Source: Mycolicibacterium sp. YH-1
Lineage (GTDB): Bacteria; Actinomycetota; Actinomycetes; Mycobacteriales; Mycobacteriaceae
Length of the DNA: 64,000 nt
Direction of reading: 5' to 3'
Assembly (NCBI RefSeq): GCF_022557175.1
Contig: NZ_CP092915.1
Coordinates: forward strand, 5,580,001 to 5,644,000
Made by a program: the position numbers and the translations under genes. The notes beneath the pieces were generated by a model, which saw only the letters and a program-made list of their open reading frames with translations, did no database searches and had not been told where the DNA came from. This document shows, one piece after another, positions 39,162-48,275 of this stretch (positions within the stretch are counted from its first letter, which is position 1; every line of letters starts with the position of its first letter).

Positions 39162-40141
39162 TGACGGCCGACCAGTTGCGGTACGCGACCGGTGAACTTG
39201 ACCGCGACGCAACATTTTACGTTGCCGGACATCGTGGGCTGGTGGGTTCCGCGATCGTTCGTCGACTCCGGCTCGCCGGGTTTCAGAACATCGTAGGCAA
39301 GTCCTCGGCGGAACTTGACCTGAAGGATCGTGACGCGGTCTTCGACTTCATCGCCGAAACCAAGCCGAAGTACGTCGTGCTTGCCGCGGCCAAGGTCGGG
39401 GGCATCTTGGCCAACAGCACCTACCCCGTCGACTTTCTGAGCGACAACATTCGCATTCAGATCAATGTCCTCGATGCAGCGCTGGCGGCCGAAGTGGAAC
39501 GCCTGCTCTTTCTCGGGTCTTCGTGCATCTACCCGAAATTCGCGGAGCAGCCAATCCGCGAGGATTCCCTGCTCACCGGCCACCTCGAGCCGACCAACGA
39601 CGCTTACGCGATCGCAAAGATCACGGGGATACTGCACATCCAGGCAGTACGTCGGCAGTATGGACTGCCGTGGATCTCGGCCATGCCTACAAACCTCTAC
39701 GGGCCGAACGACAACTTCTCGCCGACGGCTTCGCACGTGTTGCCCGCACTGATCAGGCGATACGACGAAGCAGTGAGGTCGGGAGCGAAGTCCGTGACGA
39801 ACTGGGGTACCGGCTCACCGCGACGCGAGTTCCTGCACTCCGACGATATGGCTGATGCGTGCCTGCACATTCTCGAGCATTACGACGGCCCGGAACAGGT
39901 AAACGTTGGCAGCGGAACCGATGTCACGATCCGTGAGATCGCCGAGACGGTTGCGTCAGTGGTCGGCTACACCGGTGACACCGAGTGGGACTCCACGAAA
40001 CCCGACGGCACACCGCAGAAGCTGCTCGACGTCTCGAAACTTGCACACGCAGGTTGGACGTCGAAGATCTCTCTGCACGACGGGCTGGAACGCACGGTGG
40101 CCTGGTATCGAGAACATATCGATGGACTGCGGAGTCGATAG
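39161..40141 (+). CDS. fcl: GDP-L-fucose synthase
   Basis: The 326-residue epimerase/reductase has FYVAGHRGLVGSAIVR (residues 19-34), GSSCIYPKFAEQPI with the epimerisation-associated Cys122, Tyr149-x3-Lys153 in YAIAK, and LYGPNDNFSP. It turns GDP-4-keto-6-deoxymannose into GDP-L-fucose using NADPH. Coupling to gmd makes the pathway unambiguous. The locus therefore probably builds a fucose-containing glycan, unless the nucleotide sugar is diverted to another glycolipid. Confidence 0.95.
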   Translation: MTADQLRYATGELDRDATFYVAGHRGLVGSAIVRRLRLAGFQNIVGKSSAELDLKDRDAVFDFIAETKPKYVVLAAAKVGGILANSTYPVDFLSDNIRIQINVLDAALAAEVERLLFLGSSCIYPKFAEQPIREDSLLTGHLEPTNDAYAIAKITGILHIQAVRRQYGLPWISAMPTNLYGPNDNFSPTASHVLPALIRRYDEAVRSGAKSVTNWGTGSPRREFLHSDDMADACLHILEHYDGPEQVNVGSGTDVTIREIAETVASVVGYTGDTEWDSTKPDGTPQKLLDVSKLAHAGWTSKISLHDGLERTVAWYREHIDGLRSR

Positions 40142-40167
40142 TCCCGATTACCAAGCCACCCAGCCAT

Positions 40168-41025
40168 TTACGAGTAGCTGATCTGCAGGTGCTTCGTCGT
40201 GGTTGCGCTGGCACTTATGACGGCAATACCGACAAATCGCAGATCGACCGTCAGCGCGTAACGCGGATCATTCACAACGTGTTGCCACGCACGGACCATC
40301 CCGTCGGACCAGCTGATGTCGTCAAAAACCAGAACAGCCTCATCCGCGAGGTGTGGCAGCAATTGGTCTGCGTACGCGATGGTGGCGGACTCGTCATGGT
40401 TGCCATCGATGAAGGCGAAATCGATGGGTTCGAGGTCGGTGATCGCCTGGGACAGAGTCGTGCCGAATTCTCCGACCCGTATCTCAGCCCTGTGGCTCAA
40501 CCCGATCTCTTCGATGGTGCGCGTGGAGCGCTCAGCGAGCGCCTCGACTCCCTCCAGCGATATCAGCCTGCCTTCGCCACCGTTAAGTTCAAGAGCAGCA
40601 GCTTGATATGCAGCGGAAATACCAACGCAAGAACCAAGTTCCAGCAGAGAGACCGCACCGGTCGACCGCACCAAGCGGAACAGCAGGTCGGCCCATCGCG
40701 GCGGCTTGCTTGCACGCGCCACGTTCCCAATCGTCCTGGTCGTCGTGATTCCCGCTCCGCTGTAACCATCCCTGCGAGTGCCGGCACCGTAGTCGGTCAT
40801 CTGGAACTCACTGGGCGATGTCAGCAACAGCGCTCGCAATGCCTCGATCTGGTCAATCCAGCCCTGTTCAGCGGAATCATGCCGACCGATCAATGCCGCG
40901 CGGACACCAGCAAGAACTGCCGATGGCATTTGCCCTGGCGCCGACAGGTCGCGAGTCTGCCAAACACCCTTGGCGCGTCGGGAATTTCGAATGGCCGTAT
41001 GCAGCGGACCGATCAACGTATCCAT
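40168..41025 (-). CDS. Class I SAM-dependent methyltransferase (Methyltransf_24-like)
   Basis: The 285-residue protein has motif I LLELGSCVGISAAYQA, an acidic LISLEGVEAL after strand 2 and DFAFIDGNHDESATIAY, the pattern of O-methyltransferases with a metal-type DGNH motif. A late VLVFDDISWSDGM follows. It is probably a sugar or lipid O-methyltransferase. ATG 41025 is preferred; a frame from 41109 extends into the divergent promoter. It converges on fcl and is divergent from the FkbM gene. Confidence 0.78.
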   Translation of the reverse strand: MDTLIGPLHTAIRNSRRAKGVWQTRDLSAPGQMPSAVLAGVRAALIGRHDSAEQGWIDQIEALRALLLTSPSEFQMTDYGAGTRRDGYSGAGITTTRTIGNVARASKPPRWADLLFRLVRSTGAVSLLELGSCVGISAAYQAAALELNGGEGRLISLEGVEALAERSTRTIEEIGLSHRAEIRVGEFGTTLSQAITDLEPIDFAFIDGNHDESATIAYADQLLPHLADEAVLVFDDISWSDGMVRAWQHVVNDPRYALTVDLRFVGIAVISASATTTKHLQISYS

Positions 41026-41198
41026 GGCATAATCATATCTGTATTCGCGCCTATAGGTGGGCGCTAATGCACACCGGAATCGACACATTATCGCGTGACA
41101 AACCGTCAACGGCTGCTGCGGCGCAATGCATTTGCATCAGTCGGCTCGTCATCCGCGGTGGCATGCGACAACCGGGCCAAAGACCAGGGAGGTCAACG

Positions 41199-41924
41199 TT
41201 GCCGTCGCTGTCCGGCATCCGCAAGGGCCTGAGCATTGTTACCCGCCCCCATTTTCTCCAAGCGCTCGTTCGGCATCGCGTGGCGGCAGCGTCCGAACAT
41301 CTGGACGCCATACGCCATTGCGCCGCCGAGACTTTGATCGACGCCGGCGCCAATAAGGGACAGTTCAGCCTCGCATTCCGACGACTTCGCCCCGGTGCGC
41401 GGATCATCGCCTTCGAGCCGCTGCCCGAAGCGGCCGACACCTTTGAGCGGGTGTTCGTAGACGACCGCCTGACTGAACTGTTGCCTCATGCACTTGCTAG
41501 CGCCGAGGGGTCGGCTCAGTTTCATGTAGCCGATAGGACAGACAGCTCCTCCCTTCTCGCGCCAGGCGAGGGTCAGGCGCTGGCCTTCGGTGTTCGCGAA
41601 GCACACACCATTGATGTGTCGCTGAAACGCCTTGATCAGTCTCTCGAGATCAGCGCCCTGGCTCACCCCATCATGTTGAAAGTCGATGTCCAAGGTGGTG
41701 AACTCGGCGTCTTCGAAGGATGCGATCTCCTCGCGGACATCGACTTCATCTACGTCGAGCTGAGCTTTGTTGAGCTCTACGACGGCCAGCCACTGTTCCA
41801 GGAGGTCATGGACTATCTAGTGGCGAGGGGATTCGCGATCGTGGGCACGTACAACCAGGTCAGCACTCCCCAGTTCGGACCCACGCAGGTCGACGTGCTG
41901 TTCAAGAGCACTGGCCGAGGGTAA
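41199..41924 (+). CDS. FkbM-family methyltransferase
   Basis: The 241-residue protein has the FkbM pattern: TLIDAGANKGQFSLAFRRL (SAM motif I), IIAFEPLPEAADTFERVF (acidic loop), SSLLAP, and IMLKVDVQGGELGVFEGC, whose DVQGxE motif is typical. FkbM enzymes O-methylate sugars or polyketides, including fucose and rhamnose residues of mycobacterial glycolipids. The TTG at 41199 is chosen because GGGAGGT lies 6 nt before it. It is 5 bp upstream of a glycosyltransferase gene. Confidence 0.85.
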   Translation: MPSLSGIRKGLSIVTRPHFLQALVRHRVAAASEHLDAIRHCAAETLIDAGANKGQFSLAFRRLRPGARIIAFEPLPEAADTFERVFVDDRLTELLPHALASAEGSAQFHVADRTDSSSLLAPGEGQALAFGVREAHTIDVSLKRLDQSLEISALAHPIMLKVDVQGGELGVFEGCDLLADIDFIYVELSFVELYDGQPLFQEVMDYLVARGFAIVGTYNQVSTPQFGPTQVDVLFKSTGRG

Positions 41925-41929
41925 CTCTC

Positions 41930-42871
41930 ATGGGAAGTCCCGGGAACATAGACCGCCCGCCGGTAGCGGTCTTTGCATACAACCGACCCGAGAAGCTTGC
42001 CGCGATGATGCGCAGCCTTCAGGCTTGTCGCGGGTTCGCAGAGAGTCCGGTGACAGTTTTCGTCGACGGTCCCAAGCCGAATCCGGAGGATAGATCGTCG
42101 GTCGAGGCGGTTCGCGCGTTTGTGCGCGGGCTGAACTCGCCGAACGTGTCGTGGTCGTTCCAAGACACCAATCGCGGGCTCCGCCAATCCATTTACGACG
42201 GGGTTACCGAACTAACCAAAGAGCATGGTCAGGTCATCGTCTTCGAAGACGATCTCGTTGTCTCCCCCATCGCCCTTGACTACTTCAATGCGGCGCTATG
42301 CCGATACCAGTCAGCTCACAGGGTATGGAGCATCGTCGGGTATGCCTATGACGCGCCGCCATTGAGGAATCTCACGGCCACTCTCACGCTCCCGTTCACG
42401 CACCCGTGGGGGTGGGCGACCTGGGGACGCGCGTGGGATCGGTTCTCGCTCGACAACCAGCCGACGGCCAACCAGCTCAATTCTCAGTCATTCAGATCGG
42501 CATTCGATATGAACGGGCTGTACCCCTTCACAGCCCTGCTGAAGAACTCAATCGAAGGTCGGGTGAACAGTTGGTTCATCCATTGGTACTACACGGTGTT
42601 CCAGCACGGCGGTGTGTCAATCTTTCCGTCCCGCAGGATCGTCGACAACTTCGGCCACAGCGATGGCTCGCACGGCGGAGTTCTGAATCCATATGACCGA
42701 CTGGTGAAGCGGCCACAGCTACTTGACACGTTGCCTGAGTTCGGCGACCCGCACACCGTCGACTACGAAGCTCTCGACTCCCTCCGAAGAAGTCACGAAC
42801 TGCGGGTGCAACGCTTCATTGCCCTCGCGGGGCGGACGAAGCGGACCCTGCGACAGCGAGGTGAACATTGA
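41930..42871 (+). CDS. GT-A-fold glycosyltransferase
   Basis: The 313-residue protein starts with a nucleotide-binding strand PPVAVFAYNRPEKLAAMMRSL and has VIVFEDDLVVS (EDD at 106-108 as metal motif). HPWGWATWGRAWDRF and a late SWFIHWYYTVFQHGG follow. This is the layout of GT2-like enzymes related to GNT-I-type and sugar-adding capsule transferases. It is coupled to the acetyltransferase gene by a TTGA overlap. Donor and linkage cannot be told; one of GDP-fucose or UDP-xylose is plausible given the neighbours. Confidence 0.82.
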   Translation: MGSPGNIDRPPVAVFAYNRPEKLAAMMRSLQACRGFAESPVTVFVDGPKPNPEDRSSVEAVRAFVRGLNSPNVSWSFQDTNRGLRQSIYDGVTELTKEHGQVIVFEDDLVVSPIALDYFNAALCRYQSAHRVWSIVGYAYDAPPLRNLTATLTLPFTHPWGWATWGRAWDRFSLDNQPTANQLNSQSFRSAFDMNGLYPFTALLKNSIEGRVNSWFIHWYYTVFQHGGVSIFPSRRIVDNFGHSDGSHGGVLNPYDRLVKRPQLLDTLPEFGDPHTVDYEALDSLRRSHELRVQRFIALAGRTKRTLRQRGEH

Positions 42872-43410
42872 CAACTGAACAGCAGACGACCGAACAGCAG
42901 GGGCCCTTTCGCTCCTACCCCTGGCCTCTTGAGCGCTTACGCGACGCGCTTCGTTGCATCCGACTGAAGCGCGTCAAGATCAGGGGGCCTGCGCAGTTCT
43001 CCCATGGAAGTTCAATCAGCTTCGCCAAGGGCGCGGATGTTCGGTCGCCACATTCGGTCGAGCTGGGTCACCATATCTCGTTCGGCAAGAACTTCACCTG
43101 TGAAGTCGACGTTCGAGTCGGCAGCCATGTGCTCGTCTCGAGCAATGTGTCGTTCGTCGGCCGCGACCACCCATTCGATGACCCCGCAGTGACGGTCTAC
43201 GAAGCCGCACGGCTCGACGACACCGTGATTGAAATAGGGAGCGATGTTCTCATCGGTTTCGGCACCATCGTCGTGGGACCAGCGAAAATTGGAGACGGCT
43301 GCATTGTTGGCGCAGGCTCAGTGGTCGTAGGAGACCTTCCCCCGTCGACAATCTGCGTAGGAGTTCCCGCCAAACCGGTGAGGCAGCGATACCCAGACAT
43401 AATGCGGTGA
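42868..43410 (+). CDS. Left-handed beta-helix (hexapeptide) O-acetyltransferase
   Basis: The 180-residue protein shows repeated hexapeptide turns (VELGHHISFGKNF, VRVGSHVLVSSNVSFVGRDHPF, IEIGSDVLIGFGTIVVGPAKIGDGCIVGAGSVVVGDLPP) and ends VGVPAKPVRQRY, as in maltose/capsule acetyltransferases. GRDHPF carries the usual catalytic His. It would use acetyl-CoA to O-acetylate a sugar of the glycan. The TTG at 42868 overlaps the upstream TGA. Confidence 0.9.
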   Translation: MTTEQQTTEQQGPFRSYPWPLERLRDALRCIRLKRVKIRGPAQFSHGSSISFAKGADVRSPHSVELGHHISFGKNFTCEVDVRVGSHVLVSSNVSFVGRDHPFDDPAVTVYEAARLDDTVIEIGSDVLIGFGTIVVGPAKIGDGCIVGAGSVVVGDLPPSTICVGVPAKPVRQRYPDIMR

Positions 43411-43411
43411 A

Positions 43412-44911
43412 TCAGGCGTTACCCTTGGCGACCAGGTGTGCGAGGATGCCTGCCAGCCAGGGAGCCATTTGATCGTGTCCCTCAGGCATTTTCGGGTGAA
43501 CGAAGTCGGCCATATTGTCTCCGGCCACCGCGCCGAGGAATGAGATTACGTACACCCCCCTCATGCGTTGTTCCGCAGTGTCATACGTCGCGTACAGGCG
43601 CTGGGCATGGTTGATGATGCGCCGGTTGAAGTCGGTGCCCTTGACCTTCTGATTCGCCCACAGGTCGGCGGGCCCCCCGTTGGGCGCCCCGATCAGCACA
43701 ATCGGCACATCGGGATTCCAGGCTCGGATCGACTCGATCATTGTGTCCAGTCGTCGCTCGTAGTCCGACCACGATGCGTCGGTGAGTGACGAGAGAAAGT
43801 CGACGGTTCCCAACATGACGCTGACGGAGGTCGGTGCCCCACCGGAGAAGGCTGGTGCGAAACGTTTCAGGTACTTGGCGAACGAGAACTCGACTGCCGG
43901 CTGGGGATTCAGCGGCGTCCACGTGGCGCCATCGTAGTTCCTCCACTGCGTTCCATCCGGTAGGGATGGATCGACGATGACATCCCCTGTTTTCGGAGAT
44001 GTCGGGTATCCCGCTGCGTCGAACTGGTACGGCCCCTCCGCCTGCCACCCTCGGGCGATCATCTGGAACCCGTCGTAGTCGTAGCCCCGAGGGTCGCCGA
44101 CCGTCACATCTCTCCAGAACGACGTGTTGCCAAGAAACTTGTCACCGTCAACACCGCGTGGGAAGAGGAATGGCGAGTCACCTCCCACAGGCTGTCCGGC
44201 GCGACTCATATAGCGCCCCAACGTCCACCCGCCGCGGCCTTCCTCGCAGAGTAGCCCGCCGTCGTAGGTGCGGGTGCCGACCGTCTCGCCGTCAAGAATG
44301 CACTCCACCGCAAGTTGGACGTAGCCACCGGCTCGCGTGATCGAGTCGCCAATGCTCAGGTGTCGAAGCGTCTTTCCCGTGTGCGCCGCCGAGACAACGA
44401 TCGGCCGCGAGGCTGACACCAACGTCGTCCCCGTCGCGTCCTTGACGGCTATGGAGAGCGTGGATGACCCTGTCTCTGCCGGCGTGTACTCCCAGAAGTT
44501 CGCGTGACTCACCGATCCGGATGGCCCTGTGACCTCTACCGGTGTGCTGCCGTCGTACCCGCTGATGACGTTCTCGTACTGCAGGCGGTACGTCTCACTG
44601 GGAACAAGGTAGAGCTTGGACGGCAGAACAATCTGAGGTGACGAGGCAAGGGCCGGAACAGGATCATCCGCGGTCAACGCTGGTGTATCCGCGGGAAACA
44701 CCGTGTTCCTGCCATCAACGACGGTGCCGACTCCCCCATCGTGGGCAGTCACCAATGGATGTACGGCTGCAGGGCCTGCGGACTGGGCGCTAGCCTGCGG
44801 AACAGTCAGTGCGCACTTGGTTGAAGTGGAGGAGTTCGAGGCGCAGCCAGTAAGGGTGAGTGCGGCCACCAACACGATGCGAAGAAGCCAATGCAGGGTC
44901 ACGGCCCGCAC
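43412..44911 (-). CDS. SGNH-hydrolase lipoprotein
   Basis: The 499-residue protein has a lipoprotein signal ending LTLTGC (Cys23), an N-terminal beta-rich region (about 85-180) and an SGNH hydrolase domain starting HLSIGDSITRAGG with Ser190. It continues with a GT-type block near LGTVDFLSS, IGAPNGG, and a DFVHPKMPEGHDQM segment with the catalytic Asp-x-x-His. SGNH enzymes at polysaccharide loci often remove acetyl groups, so it may balance the adjacent acetyltransferase. GTG 44911 is used; GTG 44902 is an alternative. It lies 10 bp downstream of the methyltransferase gene on the same strand. Confidence 0.85.
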   Translation of the reverse strand: MRAVTLHWLLRIVLVAALTLTGCASNSSTSTKCALTVPQASAQSAGPAAVHPLVTAHDGGVGTVVDGRNTVFPADTPALTADDPVPALASSPQIVLPSKLYLVPSETYRLQYENVISGYDGSTPVEVTGPSGSVSHANFWEYTPAETGSSTLSIAVKDATGTTLVSASRPIVVSAAHTGKTLRHLSIGDSITRAGGYVQLAVECILDGETVGTRTYDGGLLCEEGRGGWTLGRYMSRAGQPVGGDSPFLFPRGVDGDKFLGNTSFWRDVTVGDPRGYDYDGFQMIARGWQAEGPYQFDAAGYPTSPKTGDVIVDPSLPDGTQWRNYDGATWTPLNPQPAVEFSFAKYLKRFAPAFSGGAPTSVSVMLGTVDFLSSLTDASWSDYERRLDTMIESIRAWNPDVPIVLIGAPNGGPADLWANQKVKGTDFNRRIINHAQRLYATYDTAEQRMRGVYVISFLGAVAGDNMADFVHPKMPEGHDQMAPWLAGILAHLVAKGNA

Positions 44912-44921
44912 TAACCGCAGC

Positions 44922-45641
44922 TCACGCCGTAGCTTCCACGGCCATTTGCGCTCCACCCTCGTGGCTACGAATATCAAGCCCGCACAGGGCACTATGTCGA
45001 CTCACGCCGAGTTCGACGCGCGTCGGCTCGGTGAATCCGGCACGCTCCAGTTCAGCAGCCAGCGTGTCGAAGTCGTATAGATAACCCTGATGGTGCCCGA
45101 AGGATGCGATGGGTATCCGAACGAGATCAACGGGATGCTCGACATCCAACCCGAGACCTCGATAGTGGCTGGCTGCCTCATTGCGCAGCGATGCGGTCCC
45201 GCTCAGGTACATCTCGACATGCGCGCGCAAGTCAGGCGTCACGATCCGGATGGTTCCTCCCGGCTGTAGACATCTGCGCGATTCCTCCAGCATCGCCCGG
45301 CCTGCCTGCAGCGTGAGGTGCTCGATGACATTGTCCGAGAAGACGAATTCGACGGTGTTGTCCTCCAGCGGCCACCGCTTGGTGGCATCGAGGTGCAGTC
45401 GCGCGACGGCATTGACATTGGTGACGATCCATCCCTCTCGGGACTTGTGTCCACCAATCTCAAGTTTGATCAGCGGGTGGGTCCGGGAGAGTTCCCGGCG
45501 AAGACGCGCCTTGGCGAATGGTGCGTTCACTGCCTGCACGCACGAACGCGCAAGCGGCCGCGCTCCCGGCACCGCCGAGAGCATGCGGTCGATCGGACCA
45601 CCGACGGCTGCGCTACTGGCGACAAATGCTCCCCTGGCCAT
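44922..45641 (-). CDS. SAM-dependent methyltransferase (Methyltransf_11-like)
   Basis: The 239-residue protein has LIKLEIGGHKSREGWI (degenerate motif I), RLHLDATKRWPLEDNTVEFVFSDNVIEHL and CLQPGGTIRIVTPDL, followed by a H-rich GHHQGYLYDFDTL segment. This is a group common in capsule and O-antigen clusters. It probably methylates a glycan sugar or terminates the chain. It belongs to a minus-strand trio with a GT2 gene upstream and the SGNH gene downstream. Confidence 0.8.
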   Translation of the reverse strand: MARGAFVASSAAVGGPIDRMLSAVPGARPLARSCVQAVNAPFAKARLRRELSRTHPLIKLEIGGHKSREGWIVTNVNAVARLHLDATKRWPLEDNTVEFVFSDNVIEHLTLQAGRAMLEESRRCLQPGGTIRIVTPDLRAHVEMYLSGTASLRNEAASHYRGLGLDVEHPVDLVRIPIASFGHHQGYLYDFDTLAAELERAGFTEPTRVELGVSRHSALCGLDIRSHEGGAQMAVEATA

Positions 45642-45768
45642 GGGGACATACTATACGGCCAAGGACACAAAGGCAGCGATGCGGAAAATGGACGGTAACA
45701 ATACTTTTCGGACGAAACGGGTCACCGAGATGTCTCCGCGACGGAGTCGTTAGCTGCGGAACATGTCG

Positions 45769-46674
45769 CTAGTCGGGCGACGAGGTTCGCGCGTACTCGT
45801 GTATCCGGTAGTTGAGAAGCGCCGCGAAGCGTCCATAGCCGAGGAACAGATAGTTGAACGGCTTAGCCTGCAGACCGCGACCTCTGACCAGTCCGATACC
45901 GAGAAACACAATCCCGTACCCGGCGTAGACCAAGCCGCCCGCCAAGCCTTTCAGCAACGAGTCACCGTGCTTCAAACGGACACGGGTCTGGGCAATCCCG
46001 TTTCGAGTCGCCCGCCGGCGAAGCCAACGCAGCGAGAGTCTTTCGACGGGTACATCTTCGTGCACCACTGCGTCCGCGCAGTAGAGGATGGTGGCCCCAG
46101 ACTTGCAGATCCCCCGGAAGAGGTCAGCGTCGGAGCCGCCGGTCACCGAGAAGGACCGGTCGAATCGCGGCGAGCCCGCACGCACCCACGCATCCCGCAG
46201 CAGCAGAGTGTTGTTAGTCGGTGCCGTAGCCAGCTGATGCCCGCTCTGCAGCTTGGGACGCTGGATGAAGCCACCGCGCCGTATCCATTCAGGCGCGTCC
46301 TCCGGAAGTACGCTAACCACCGGCCCAACGACCACGTCTGCGCGCGTCCGTGCCGCGTATTCGGTTAGCGTCGCCAACCAGTCTTCGGAGACCCACTCGT
46401 CGTCATCGACGAAGATGATTGCCCGGTAGTCGTTGTCGAAGTGCGCAAGTGCGCGGTTTCGCGCCTCGGCGATTCCGGGCTCCGATTCCACCACGTACAC
46501 AGGGCGGAGCGGATGTTCGGCCGCGACTGATCGCGCGGACCCCTCGGGGTCATTGTCGACCACGAGGATCTGCGCGCTTATTGACCCGATTCCCGCCTCC
46601 AGACTGTCGAGCAGCTGCTGCAATCCGGCCGGGCGGCGGTAAGTGGCAATCGCGATGAGGTAGCAATCAGCCAT
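45769..46674 (-). CDS. Family 2 glycosyltransferase
   Basis: The 301-residue protein has the GT2 fold: LIAIATYRRPAGLQQLLDSL, QILVVDNDPEG, GIAEARNRAL and IIFVDDDEWVS (Asp90-92 as metal motif). It ends with SVTGGSDADLFRG and a hydrophobic segment GLAGGLVYAGYGIVFLGIGLV that could anchor it to the membrane. Substrate unknown. It is first in a minus-strand group, 128 bp upstream of the methyltransferase gene. Confidence 0.88.
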   Translation of the reverse strand: MADCYLIAIATYRRPAGLQQLLDSLEAGIGSISAQILVVDNDPEGSARSVAAEHPLRPVYVVESEPGIAEARNRALAHFDNDYRAIIFVDDDEWVSEDWLATLTEYAARTRADVVVGPVVSVLPEDAPEWIRRGGFIQRPKLQSGHQLATAPTNNTLLLRDAWVRAGSPRFDRSFSVTGGSDADLFRGICKSGATILYCADAVVHEDVPVERLSLRWLRRRATRNGIAQTRVRLKHGDSLLKGLAGGLVYAGYGIVFLGIGLVRGRGLQAKPFNYLFLGYGRFAALLNYRIHEYARTSSPD

Positions 46675-47180
46675 TGCACGATTATTGCCGAACGCGGCTC
46701 GTTGCGTAGCGGGCGGGGGCGGTTTGCCTGCAGCCTCGTTGCCCGAATTGCACGAGCGGGTCGTTGAGCTTTGGGTTAGCCCGTGTTCCGCGGCTCGCGC
46801 CTACGGCCTCAAGGAAGATCCGTGGGTGACCAGAATGGTTGCAGGACTAGATGATCGGTCCGCATTCGGCGCCTCGACTCTGCCTCACCTTGGGTGGCGC
46901 TTCGGCAGCAATCAGATCCCGACCCGCGAATGCCCTCCTCGTTGCCGGCACGAAGGTGCGACAACACCAAAGTTCGACCAGAACAAACCCGTTCTACCGC
47001 AACGTGTTCCAGAGCCCGGTGTCGATCACGACTGTCGGGCCCGACTGGCTTGACCACGGGCCGCTGATCGGCAACCATCACCCACACGGTCCGTGATCAA
47101 CAACCCGGCCCCATCTGCGCCGTGCTCAGCAGGTCGAGCACGCCGCGCGCAGCAGGCTCGAGCAGCGAGAGGAACTGCAA
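46675..47180. other. Gene-free region between divergent GT2 and pyruvyltransferase genes
   Basis: About 500 bp hold several open frames, but none has a ribosome site, family motif or convincing composition. It must contain promoters for both neighbours, but no good consensus boxes were found. A decayed gene cannot be excluded. Confidence 0.5.
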
Positions 47181-48275
47181 TTGGGGCGCGAATCGACGAG
47201 GCCGGAGCTGTTCGTGGTGGGAACCGGCCAGGACGACAACGTCGGTGACGTCGTACTCCGCCGCGAGTACTTCGACCGTCTCCGCAGGGTGGGGCGGCTC
47301 CACATATACATGGGAATCGCATCGGCGGACTTCCTTGACGGTCTTCGCCTCTGTGATTCCGACGTCGTTTATACAAGCTTTCGGCAGTGGCATAACGCCG
47401 GTTGGCGTGCACTATTCCGCGGAGAAGTTTGGTTCATCGACAAACCAGGTCAGCTGCTGCTCGATAGTCAGACGCTTCGCCGAAACCTGAAACTCCTCCC
47501 ACTGGTCATCGGCATCCGGATTCGAAAAGGCCAAGTGCTCCGCCTCGGGCTGGCGATCCGAGCCCTTGACTCGAAGTATCTGCGATATCTACGCCCCCTG
47601 TTTCGACTGTCAACGCTAATCCGCTGGCGGGATACTTCCACGAGCTCAGCGTTCCGCCTCGGTGCGGTTAGTCCTGACTGGGCATTCGGATGGGATAAGA
47701 CCGGGCAGGATGCACTCGCCGTCGATCGGACCGACATCGTGGTCACATACCGAGGAGATCGTGAACCACCGTCCGAGAGAGTTCTCGAGGCGCTGAGCAC
47801 ACTGACACGAGACGGGTCTCGCCGCGTGGTTGTCGTGTCTCAAGTCCGGCGAGATGCGGAGCGCAGCAATTACCTCGCTCACCGCCTAAATGCGGAACTG
47901 GTTCCGTGGCCTGCCGGGCGCAGCCTCGCTGATCATGAGAAAGCCCTCCGAGAGGTCTATGGAAAAAGCGCCATCGTGATAAGCGATCGTCTGCACGCAC
48001 TTATCGTGGGGATGACAGAGGGCGCCGTACCACTCTGCATCACCGACGGTGGTGAACCGAAAGTCGCGCGACATCTAGACGCGGCCGGCTTCAACAGATC
48101 CACAGTTCGCATCGACACCGCCTCACAACCACTATGTGAGCTTATTGAGGATCAAATCGGGCGGCGCGCGGAAGCTCATGCTGCAACGCGTGCGGCTCTT
48201 GACTGCCTGGACGATCTGACCACTGCGCTGGCGACTCTCGCATCGACGGGACGCCCGGGAGGCCACGTCCATTGA
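47181..48275 (+). CDS. Polysaccharide pyruvyl transferase-family protein
   Basis: The 364-residue protein opens with LFVVGTGQDDNVGDVVLRREYF, matching the GxxxxxNxGD start of the family. Its C-terminal half has VVVVSQVRRDAERSNYLAHRL, LADHEKALREVYGKSAIVISDRLHALIVGMTEGAVPLC, where SDRLHALI is the signature. Known members transfer pyruvate from PEP to a sugar as a ketal, as in CsaB and WcaK. The TTG at 47181 has GAGAGGA upstream, and the stop overlaps the flippase start (TTGA). Confidence 0.85.
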   Translation: MGRESTRPELFVVGTGQDDNVGDVVLRREYFDRLRRVGRLHIYMGIASADFLDGLRLCDSDVVYTSFRQWHNAGWRALFRGEVWFIDKPGQLLLDSQTLRRNLKLLPLVIGIRIRKGQVLRLGLAIRALDSKYLRYLRPLFRLSTLIRWRDTSTSSAFRLGAVSPDWAFGWDKTGQDALAVDRTDIVVTYRGDREPPSERVLEALSTLTRDGSRRVVVVSQVRRDAERSNYLAHRLNAELVPWPAGRSLADHEKALREVYGKSAIVISDRLHALIVGMTEGAVPLCITDGGEPKVARHLDAAGFNRSTVRIDTASQPLCELIEDQIGRRAEAHAATRAALDCLDDLTTALATLASTGRPGGHVH

